From: Gamarada debralockiae
Taxonomy: Eukaryota > Ascomycota > Leotiomycetes > Helotiales > Hyphodiscaceae
Direction: 5' to 3'
DNA length: 14,126 nt
Assembly: GCA_002803225.1 (NCBI GenBank)
Contig: NXFV01001070.1
Coordinates: 1-14,126 of the forward strand
Below are positions 7,753 to 14,126 of the stretch, piece by piece. The position numbers were made by a program, and so were the translations under genes. The notes beneath the pieces are model-generated. The model worked only from the letters and a program-made list of their open reading frames with translations, ran no database searches and had not been told where the DNA came from. Within the stretch, counting starts at the first letter, position 1. Each line of letters opens with the position of its first letter.

Positions 7753-8794
7753 TTGAATATTCGTACACCAAAACAGCGAAAACAGACTTCGCGCGACGAC
7801 AGACTACGTATTCATACCTTATATCACTATACCGGCTTTACTCCTGATAAAATCGCCCTATAACTAAACCTCACTCTCCGACAAATTGAGTATGCACTCA
7901 GCAGTCTACCACATTAAAGCGATCCTCTCGCGCCATGAGCCTTTCCTTGTACTTCTCGCCACAAGTTCCTAGTCGATTGGGTTTGCGCGTCAAATATTAA
8001 TTGCCGCATGCCATAGGCAGATATACCTTACATACTTGGGTGGAAATGAAGAGAAAAGGCAATTACTACTGCCTTCAGGAAGGAGGGATTCGTCCGCCGG
8101 AATGCTGAACAAAGCCTTCTCTTTCCGAAAAGAATCGAATACGACGTCTTGAATTCGCGGAAGAGTATGTCAAATGGACCGACGAACAATGGGCTAGAAT
8201 CCTGTGCAGTGACAAGACTTGGACGAACCCTGGAAGACACAAGAAGGTGAAGGTTCTAAGGAGAATTGGGAAGACAGAGTTGTATCACCCGGATTGTGTA
8301 GAATACAAATATAGGAAGAAGCTTGGGTGGATGTTTCGGGGTTCAATAAGTGGTTTATGTAGAAAGGGACCTCGAGTCTTCTGGCTGAAACAGTGGTGGA
8401 GCGTTAATTCGGTCTTATATTGTGAGTATATTCTTTCTGTTATCAAGGAGTATATGCTTTCACATCCAGGGCTAATCTTTCGGCAAGATAATGCTTCTGG
8501 CCATGCTTCAGTTTACACCAAACTACACTTTCTTGGCCAGGGATTGAGCCAGTGAAATGGCCTCCTTTCTCTCCTGAATTGAACCCAATTGAGACTGTCT
8601 GAGACTGGCTCATAGATCTCATTAAGACTATAAACCTTGATTATTATAAGAGTCATGTAAAGCTATGGAAGGAGGTTGATTAGGCTTGGGACTCAATTCC
8701 GAAGGAAAAGGTCAGAGAGCTCGTATCTGGAGCTTTAATGTGAAGGAGATATCAAGCGGTGATTGACGCAAATGGGAGGTATACAAAATTCTAA
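7753..8794 (+). pseudogene. Tc1/mariner (DDE_3, DD34E) transposase, decayed
   Basis: Three consecutive frames carry the family motifs in order. Frame 1 (7753 to about 8111) has a helix-turn-helix-like part, SRDDRLRIHTLYHYTGFTP, then DKIAL, and ends with FRKEGFVRRNAEQ. Frame 2 (about 8112-8555) has KPSLSEKN, RRLEFAEEYVKW, the first catalytic Asp in ILCSDKTW, KGPRVFW, and the second Asp in RQDNASGH. Frame 3 (8540-8794) has WPPFSPELNPIE with the catalytic Glu and ends with YQAVIDANG. Allowing for the frameshift, 34 residues separate the second Asp from the Glu, which is the Tc1 spacing. Two single-base shifts (near 8111 and 8540) and eight in-frame stops (7861, 7915, 7936, 8014, 8047, 8600, 8681, 8741) make it non-functional. 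Several stops sit where Trp or Gln is expected. The Glu usually after the first Asp (SDE) is Lys here. I found no convincing terminal inverted repeats or TA duplication. Confidence 0.93.
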
Positions 8795-9760
8795 ACACAC
8801 GTGGGACCAGGATGCCATGCTCTCGCTTCAGCCCGAATCCTGCGAAGTTGCGAATTGTGGCTTGGGGAACTTTCGAAAAGCTTCCGGAGTTTCGTTCATG
8901 CCGTGGTTTCAAAAACTCTGGCTGGGACAACCTTCCTGTGACTCTCCAGGAATCCCAAAATTCTGGGAGTACTGAGCGTGCTGGGTCAGCAGTCCTCGAC
9001 TTGGATCTGTCCCGGCCGGGACACACGAGTCAGGTCAAATAGCCACTTCCTCGTATGACGGCTCCTGCAGGTGTGTCCTACATAATAAGACGGGCGGTCT
9101 GGAGGCCAGGTAGTAGAAAGTCCGATGAGAATTTTAGGTGGAAGAACTTACTTCGTAGCCAGGACCAATTTAAATCTGGAGCGGGTGACCCAGCACTTCC
9201 CCAGTCACATGAACGGTGACCCACCTAATCACCTATGACAGGACAATTATCCTATGCTTTACACACATGGCGGGAGAGTCCTGCCTGGGATTTGGCCCTG
9301 CGACATGCAACAAAAAAAATTCGATTTCATTTATTCACGTGACAAGTCTGCTTTCATTCCCTAGCTTGTTATCCTTACACAAAGAGAGGGTCTACAGGAA
9401 CAGGATGTTATGAATGGAGTAAGGCTTGGCAGCCTCTGGTTGCACAGAAATCCGTAAGCTGAACAGCGTCATATCATGGATCCTAGCGGCCTGAGGGCCT
9501 GGGCCAGATATTAATCACGTGATTGACACAACCTGATGTAAGCAGTGTAGTTTCCTTTGGTAGATAGGAGCCTTGTGCTCAACTCAATATTGTTATTGTC
9601 ACGGCACTACACAGAGGCTACAGAAAGAGCACATGATGGTATTCGCACTAAAACAAGAGAAAACTAAGCTAAGGAGAGAAGAAGAAGAAAGCTGCAAGGA
9701 GCCTGGAGCCCATGTACAGGAGCTTTGCCAAGCCACGCTAGGCAAGCGAGAAAAAGCAGG
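8795..9760. other. Intergenic, repeat-like, no gene
   Basis: Short frames on both strands overlap without recognisable domains. CACGTG occurs at 8798, 9336 and 9516, the last inside the palindrome AATCACGTGATT. TGTTATG at 9405 starts a stretch with a solo-LTR flavour (TCACGTGATT inside, then AACTCAATATTG near 9580), but no matching ATAACA end or target duplication was found. A Lys/Glu-rich 68-codon frame (9573-9779) is low complexity and is not called. Confidence 0.4.
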
Positions 9761-9761
9761 G

Positions 9762-9774
9762 AGGGCCGTCACAC
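9762..9774 (+). repeat. 13-base direct repeat, copy 1
   Basis: AGGGCCGTCACAC is repeated exactly at 9909-9921, 147 bases downstream. On the minus strand it reads GTGTGACGGCCCT. TGTGACGG is the kind of sequence that borders fungal LTRs, but no complementary end was located. Confidence 0.6.
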
Positions 9775-9908
9775 ATTGAGTGTGCGACGAATCTATATCT
9801 GGTCTCGGAAAGGGACCTACCCAATATCTAATAGAGATGCTAACCTAGAAAAGGAGAGGCCGAGAACAAAGGAGGAGGAGGTCGATATTGCGCGCGAGGG
9901 CCAGAGCT

Positions 9909-9921
9909 AGGGCCGTCACAC
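9909..9921 (+). repeat. 13-base direct repeat, copy 2
   Basis: This is an exact copy of the sequence at 9762-9774. The 134 bases between the copies are purine-rich and non-coding as far as I can see. Confidence 0.6.
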
Positions 9922-10492
9922 GCACAAGAGGTCTGTAGATTGCTATATTTATAAGAAAATTAAGCTAAAGAGTAAAGGTGTAGTAAAGGAAGAAGCTTTA
10001 ATATAAGACTCCTATATATAAGCTAGCTATATACTAGTGTTCCTACACGCATTTCCTAGCGAACGTCTGTCACATATTGGTCACGTGACGTGATCATCAC
10101 AACGTAATAGGTCCCGGGAGCAATGCTTTCTTTTTTATGCCTTGAACATTACTCTAACACCTTTGAAATATTATATAATATCACCGATATTAATGATTCC
10201 TATAACATTTACTTTACGTTTTGATTCTGTGAAGGCAATTTTCGTGGAGTTATTTCACAATTTAAGGTGGGGCGTTGTCCAGTGAACACTAGTATCCTCA
10301 GGTAATTATTTTGCACCTAACTTCGGGGAATGCCGAACGAAGTGTCGATTTTGCAAAGCGCTTCGAAAATGACACTCCGAAACTTCATCGTTCCATGTCT
10401 TCGACCTCAAAATAGTCACAGGCAACCGCAAACGCAACCGCCGCGACTTGGGGGATAGTCTATTGTCGATAGCCAGAGTCCACTGATGAACC
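9922..10492. other. AT-rich intergenic and upstream region of the Zn2Cys6 gene
   Basis: 9950-10040 is strongly AT-rich with TATATA and AGCTAGCT palindromes. A perfect ten-base palindrome GTCACGTGAC lies at 10080-10089, about 400 bases upstream of the regulator's ATG, and could be a bHLH-type binding site. A minus-strand 79-codon frame (10306-10545) overlaps the true gene start and is a shadow. No clear TATA box precedes 10493. Confidence 0.45.
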
Positions 10493-11710
10493 ATGCCGAT
10501 GCGGAGACCACACAAGAAAACTCGATTTGGCTGCACGCAATGCAAGCGTCGACATGTTAAGGTACATTCCAGCCCAGGTCGCTCAATAGGGCAATCAATT
10601 AATGGAGCTCAGTGTGATGAGGGACGGCCACTGTGCGATAACTGCACAGACAATGGACTGGCTTGTGAATACACCCACCTCCGTCGAAAGGACGCATCTA
10701 GAGCCTCCCAAATAGCTTCCACCCAATCTCCCGATCCAGCGCTCAACCAGAGGTTGCAAGGGAAACGCCAGGTCATGGATGCAATGACGGTGGATACATC
10801 CACTACGTTCGATCTATTCGACCTGGAACTTCTCCATCACTGGTCTTCTGGTGAGATCATGAATATCATCCACGCCCCCGAGCTATTGAAAATGGCCGCG
10901 TTCCGCCTTAGTCTCGCCAATGCGTTCGTATTACATGGTATTCTTGCCTTGTCAGCTCTACACCTGGGCCATCTCGACTCGAACAGAAGAAGCTTTTATC
11001 TTATCAAATCGTTCAGCCACCAGGATCTAGCTCTTCAAGCTTTCCGGACTGCCTTGCAAAATGTTAGCCCCAGCAACTGCGAGGCCACAGCCGCCTTTTC
11101 CATACTTCTACCTGTACAGTCATATGGAGATCATCGAGTTGGCCTTATCGACGACCTAGACCATATCGACCGTACGGTCATGTCTATGGAACTAGTTAGG
11201 GGCGCTGCCACCGTTATAACCTCTTGGAAAGACATTATCCTAGATGGCGAAATGAGTCTTATTTTCGGGGCACCTGTTTTCAGCCTTTTGCCGACTGGAG
11301 AAGTTCCGGAATTAATTGCATTAAGCAATTTCTTAAATGAGCCACCTTCAGAGTTAAACGCCGTAGCCGCAAAGGCATCTGCAGAAGCTGCAGTATCGCT
11401 CCACCGTTTGTTCGCCATTAATTACAACGCTATTCAAAGTGGTATTTCAGGTATAGGCGCAATTTTGGCCTGGCCTTACCGATTTTCCGTCTACTATATA
11501 CAACTATTGAGGGAGCGAGAGCCATGCGCTTTGGTTGTTCTTGCATATTATGTAGTATTACTTCAACAGTACGACTCCATTTGGATAATGCAAGAATGGA
11601 CCAACAAACTACTCTCGTCTATCGACTCGCTCCTAAAAGATAGTATTTGGGAAGGTTGGATGGAGTGGCCAAAGCAAATGGTTTCGAAAGGGTTCATACA
11701 ACACACATAG
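10493..11710 (+). CDS. Zn2Cys6 transcription factor, Upc2-like
   Basis: This is a fungal nuclear regulator. After removal of a 51-base intron (10562-10612) the binuclear zinc cluster is exact: Cys 14, 17, 24, 31, 34 and 41 (C-x2-C-x6-C-x6-C-x2-C-x6-C), with basic KRRHVK after the second Cys. A linker of about 45 residues follows. Then comes DLELLHHW (about 93-100), and LHGILALSALHLGHL (about 130-144) begins the Upc2-type regulatory domain. It ends with PCALVVLAYYVVLLQQYDS and WEGWMEWP, typical of this family's C terminus. The spliced length is 388 residues, short but normal for this subgroup. The start at 10493 is the first ATG and sits directly before the cluster. It converges with the RTA1-like gene, with stops about 200 bases apart. 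The family resemblance is to sterol-uptake regulators, but many paralogues regulate other pathways, so its targets are unknown. Confidence 0.9.
   Translation: MPMRRPHKKTRFGCTQCKRRHVKVHSSPGRSIGQSINGAQCDEGRPLCDNCTDNGLACEYTHLRRKDASRASQIASTQSPDPALNQRLQGKRQVMDAMTVDTSTTFDLFDLELLHHWSSGEIMNIIHAPELLKMAAFRLSLANAFVLHGILALSALHLGHLDSNRRSFYLIKSFSHQDLALQAFRTALQNVSPSNCEATAAFSILLPVQSYGDHRVGLIDDLDHIDRTVMSMELVRGAATVITSWKDIILDGEMSLIFGAPVFSLLPTGEVPELIALSNFLNEPPSELNAVAAKASAEAAVSLHRLFAINYNAIQSGISGIGAILAWPYRFSVYYIQLLREREPCALVVLAYYVVLLQQYDSIWIMQEWTNKLLSSIDSLLKDSIWEGWMEWPKQMVSKGFIQHT
10562..10612 (+). other. In-frame 51-base intron inside the zinc cluster
   Basis: The donor is GTACAT after codon AAG, and the acceptor GCTCAG lies before TGT. 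It separates the second and third cluster cysteines. Its length is a multiple of three and it has no stop, so unspliced RNA would encode 17 extra residues within the metal-binding loop. Splicing is inferred because it restores the exact C-x6-C spacing. Confidence 0.9.
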
Positions 11711-11916
11711 AATTACCATTTACTTCCTCTGCATCTATCTACGAAATCAACGCTACCTGTTCTAAATACAACAACATTCTGACCTACATGAGGAATAACA
11801 CTTCGGACTCGGGCTTCTCCATCATCAATTAGCTGCCAAGCGAACTGTCTTAAGAGAGATGCCAGTAAGAAAGGGGAGTAGAGCTGGGTTATCAGTGCTT
11901 CCGGTTTTGCACCTTA

Positions 11917-12823
11917 TCACGGCGCACACTGCTCTCTCTCTGAGAGAATCACGACCAACCCATCCAAATTATCATCCTTCTCCTTCAGCAGACTCATTGG
12001 ATGCTTGAGATACAACACAGCCAAAACCAGAACCATCAGGGAGCTGTCAAATGTAAACAGCGTCCACTCATGCGATACTAGCCAGCCATTAAATCCCTGA
12101 GCAAACTCAACAACGCGGAAGATGCAGCGGATAAAGATCAAGATGCTGACTGTGTACAAGACCTTCAGATGTACCTTCCAATCGACTTCAAGGGACCGCT
12201 GTGAGGGTGCTTTGTTGATGCGGCGATGCACTATAGTCGAGGTAATGACAAACGCACCGAACCATATGATTTGGATGGCCAAGCCGATAAGAATTATTTT
12301 TTTGCCAATTTTCCGCGACGACGTGTCAGTACTTCCCATTAGCCCGCCTCCTCCGCCTTGCGCGATGAAGGATAGTATGTCGCCGGCGACAAAGATTTTA
12401 GTGATGCGCGTCGAACGAATCGGTGTCGTGTGCTCGCAATTGAGGAAGCGGACGATGCGTCCAAGGGTCATATAAATGGTCGCGGCAAAGCAGGCGGGCG
12501 AAATGAGGAGAAAGAGGGCTTGGGTGACGAAGGCTGGAACGGAATTTGGGTCGTGACGGGCAGCAAGACGAGCACCGTATCCGATTATTTCTACTGTTAA
12601 GGATGTTAGAAGGTGCGATGGAGGAGCGAGGCAAAGGATTGGTACATATACCGCCAATTATCAAGGCACTGAAGTACCAGCAGCGGTGGCGGACCATCTT
12701 TACAAAATGGCTGACAGTGCAAATGAGGAAGAGGAAGAGAAAGACTGTATTGCCCACAAGGGACGGTTTGTAGTTGAATGGGTCATCTCGTCGCAGGAGC
12801 TCATGGTAGGCACTGAAGAACAT
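11917..12823 (-). CDS. RTA1-family seven-helix membrane protein
   Basis: This is a putative lipid-translocating or lipid-stress membrane protein of the RTA1/RSB1/RTM1 family. Exon 1 is 12823-12652 and exon 2 is 12593-11917, with a 58-base intron (donor GTATAT, acceptor TTAACAG, branch-like CTAAC inside). The join gives LIIGVEIIGYGARL, the family signature at helix 2. The spliced protein is 282 residues, close to the usual ~300. Seven hydrophobic segments are visible: about 22-40, 48-65, 78-98, then one with GDILSFIAQGGGGGLMG, one with IILIGLAIQIIWFGAF, one with ILIFIRCIFRVVEFAQG, and a last one with TFDSSLMVLVLAVLYLKHP. SPACFAATIYMTLGRIV and RCIFRVVEF are strong family landmarks, and nothing is missing. 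The start at 12823 is favoured because it fits the family N terminus and follows a TATA box and C/A-rich leader. The real substrate is unknown. Confidence 0.93.
12594..12651 (-). other. Intron of the RTA1-like gene
   Basis: This 58-base intron has donor GTATAT, a branch-point-like CTAAC about 12 bases from the end, and acceptor CAG. Splicing joins G|TA to make Val and links the two reading frames exactly at the conserved helix-2 motif. Confidence 0.9.
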
Positions 12824-12890
12824 ATTAGAAAGTGACTGATGAAGTATTGATGTTGGCTGAGCAGTATGCAGAAAAGATTTGGTAGTGGTG

Positions 12891-12936
12891 GGTTGTAAGT
12901 AGGATGGTAGCCGTAGGTTGCAAGCAGGATGGTAGC
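12891..12936. repeat. Tandem 21-base repeat in the 5' leader of the RTA1-like gene
   Basis: GGTTGTAAGTAGGATGGTAGC (one base over a 20-mer, given as the unit 12891-12911) recurs at 12916-12936 with two T-to-C differences and a 25-base period. It lies between the TATA box and the start codon of the minus-strand gene, so it is probably transcribed as leader. Confidence 0.7.
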
Positions 12937-12952
12937 ATAGGACCGAAGAGAA

Positions 12953-12960
12953 CTTATATA
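12953..12960 (-). promoter_or_regulatory. TATA box of the RTA1-like gene
   Basis: TATATAAG on the minus strand lies 130 bases upstream of the ATG at 12823, and is followed by a pyrimidine- and A-rich leader containing the 21-base tandem repeat. No exact TCGTATA-type sterol response element was seen near it. Confidence 0.55.
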
Positions 12961-13363
12961 GGAACCCAGTCTCGACGAAAAGCTCTGCCACTCTCCCCTT
13001 TAAAGATTTCCCACCAGTGAACAGCACAGCGCATCCACTGGGCTCTAGAAAAACAGTTCAGCTTAAATTGGAGCCTCATGGCCCCAATTCTCAACAAAGG
13101 GTCATCCAAAAATGCGCGATCAATGCACTGTTTGCGGACGCGAGCTATACGGCAGAAATCGTCCGTGCTCAGGATTGCGCTGCGGATAGTCACGCGGGTG
13201 CAGGAAACGGTGCCTCGCGGTACATTGTAACAAATACGAATATAGCTACAAAGTTAAGAAAATATACAGCTGCCTTTGGTGAAGAGATAGAAGTGACAAA
13301 ATAAAGAGGAAGATATGGAGTTGGGACGGCCACAGCAGCCTCAGGCCTCGTAACCGTTCATTA
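12961..13363. other. Intergenic, no supported gene
   Basis: Frames of 79 codons (minus, 12954-13193, opening with GTG) and 95 codons (plus, 13017-13304) overlap. The minus frame has a stretch starting TIRSAILSTDD that faintly recalls an acetyltransferase N terminus, but nothing follows to support it. Confidence 0.35.
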
Positions 13364-13657
13364 ATGGCTTTCCCTCAGCTGCAGAGTTTATCACCAGCGA
13401 TTCTAATAATTTATTTTGTGTATACAATTCATTCAATCGACCCTCAGCAAGGAACATTCTCTATGTCGAGGCAGAACTATAAATTTGCTGGAAGAGTAGG
13501 ATTTAATAGATGCCGAGGACTTCCGAAATCCAGACACGCTCCAATGTTTCCGGTCCTAGAAAGACTTAAAGGCAGTAGAGATACAAGACAGCTAGAGAGG
13601 AGAGAATTAGTCAAGAAGATTCGAGAGGTCTTGAAAGAATATTGTGAGAAGCTCTAA
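13364..13657 (+). CDS. Hypothetical 97-residue frame, doubtful
   Basis: An ATG-initiated frame with a hydrophobic stretch at about residues 8-24 (LSPAILIIYFVYTIHS), then a basic middle, and a charged helical end (ERRELVKKIREVLKEYCEKL). The hydrophobic start could pass for a signal or anchor, but it lacks a clear cleavage site. I recognise no family, and no introns or promoter support it. It lies 150 bases from the inverted-repeat element at the window end and may be remnant transposon or chance sequence. Confidence 0.25.
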   Translation: MAFPQLQSLSPAILIIYFVYTIHSIDPQQGTFSMSRQNYKFAGRVGFNRCRGLPKSRHAPMFPVLERLKGSRDTRQLERRELVKKIREVLKEYCEKL

Positions 13658-13806
13658 CACTTCTGAGGGCTGTAACCCAGTAGCTGATTTGCATTATGTG
13701 GTAGATGAAGCGTGTCAGTTGAGCTGAATTTTGGGGGCGAAATATAGTGGCATTTCTAGACCTAGCTGATATCTAAGGAGCTGAAATACAAGGAGGGGCA
13801 GAGCTC

Positions 13807-13896
13807 TCTTATATCACAAAAGAGGGGTAAATACAGGCTATACCTGACTAGGCAATTCCAACCAACAACGCGCTAGCGCTTCAAAAAACAGTCCTT
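13807..13896. repeat. Left terminal inverted repeat, with 21-base insertion
   Basis: The left arm of the element consists of 61 matched bases, a 21-base unmatched piece (13868-13888) centred on GCGCTAGCGC, then eight more matched bases. Confidence 0.85.
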
Positions 13897-14057
13897 ACGA
13901 TAAGCAAGCCTAATCCAGAATCCCTAGAAGCAGCGAAGTTGTGGTTTGACGGGAAAACAGAAGGTGCAAATGGTCGACAAGCTCCTTCGTTCTAGGGTTA
14001 GAGGGCGCTCAGCTCGACGACGAAAACGGCTGCATTGCTTTGCACCCACCATTTGAG

Positions 14058-14126
14058 AAGGACTGTGTTGGTTGGAATTGCCTAACCAGGTATAGCCTGT
14101 ATTTACCCCTCTTTTGTGATATAAGA
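14058..14126. repeat. Right terminal inverted repeat, cut by window end
   Basis: The right arm is 69 bases without the insertion seen on the left. Its two mismatches to the left arm are both transitions, so the copies are young or constrained. Confidence 0.88.

Larger units (their letters stand above)
13807..14126. mobile_element. MITE-like element with long terminal inverted repeats
   Basis: Bases 13807-13867 and the reverse complement of 14066-14126 match at 59 of 61 positions, beginning TCTTATATCACAAAAGAGGG. The match resumes for CAGTCCTT (13889-13896 against 14058-14065) after a 21-base insertion in the left arm, which contains the palindrome GCGCTAGCGC. The interior of about 160 bases has no transposase or domain, so it would be non-autonomous and mobilised by an enzyme elsewhere. 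The right arm reaches the last base of the window, so the outer boundary and target duplication cannot be seen. It could also be longer than 320 bases. I do not recognise the superfamily. Confidence 0.88.

Noticed and set aside
7690..8910. Terminal inverted repeats of the Tc1 pseudogene
   Set aside because: The best candidate (ATGACCGTGTTCTGAAGCT on the reversed left side against ATGCCGTGGTTTCAAAAAC near 8898) has too many gaps and mismatches to claim.
9405..9610. Solo LTR starting TGTTATG
   Set aside because: No matching ATAACA end and no target duplication could be found.
1708..10181. The same 14-base palindrome ATATTATATAATAT at 1708 and 10168
   Set aside because: Both lie in AT-rich DNA where such a word arises easily. 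The flanks do not match.
10306..10545. Minus-strand 79-codon frame before the regulator
   Set aside because: It overlaps the start of the Zn2Cys6 coding sequence in antisense and has no features of its own.
11647..11832. Plus-strand 61-codon frame at the end of the regulator
   Set aside because: It is an alternative frame over the regulator's C terminus and 3' region, with no separate evidence.
12398..13027. 209-codon minus-strand frame as a single protein
   Set aside because: Only its middle (12823-12652) is exon 1 of the RTA1-like gene. The upstream part is leader, and the part after 12652 is intron and out-of-frame exon 2.
13070..13193. Acetyltransferase-like N terminus (TIRSAILSTDD, AFLDDPL)
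   Set aside because: The resemblance is a few residues, the frame opens with GTG, and no acetyl-CoA binding motif follows.

Overview
The window looks like nuclear DNA of a filamentous ascomycete (Pezizomycotina). The reasons are short GT-AG introns of 51-58 bases, a Zn2Cys6 regulator, an RTA1-family membrane protein, a Clr5-like/ankyrin gene, a U6 snRNA with fungal-type sequence, and a Tc1-type transposase killed by stops that are mostly explainable as C:G to T:A changes. I cannot name the species.

Layout: 1-240 holds a U6 snRNA gene on the minus strand with its TATA box and oligo-T terminator. 240-3370 is gene-poor and partly AT-rich. It carries an A-rich microsatellite, two dense blocks of the pentamer CGAAT/ATTCG (about 1255-1620), a pair of GC hairpins, and open frames I do not trust as genes. 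3377-6253 (minus) is a Clr5-like DNA-binding module followed by an ankyrin-repeat protein, probably one gene with introns. 6254-7750 has no supported gene, but a tRNA-like A/B-box pair lies near 7400-7450. 7753-8794 (plus) is a decayed Tc1/mariner DD34E transposase. 8795-10492 is repeat-like intergenic DNA.

10493-12823 is the best-preserved part. A Zn2Cys6 transcription factor of the Upc2-like type (plus, one in-frame 51-base intron) converges on an intact seven-helix RTA1-like protein (minus, one 58-base intron), with about 200 bases between their stop codons. Upc2-type regulators and RTA1-type proteins are both linked to sterol or lipid stress in yeasts, so the pair may be functionally connected, but nothing in the sequence proves it. 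13364-13657 holds a doubtful 97-codon frame. The window ends inside, or exactly at the edge of, a roughly 320-base element with near-perfect 61-base terminal inverted repeats (13807-14126).

No CRISPR array, tRNA, rRNA or operon-like bacterial structure was seen. The least explained structures are the CGAAT blocks and the long-TIR element at the right end.
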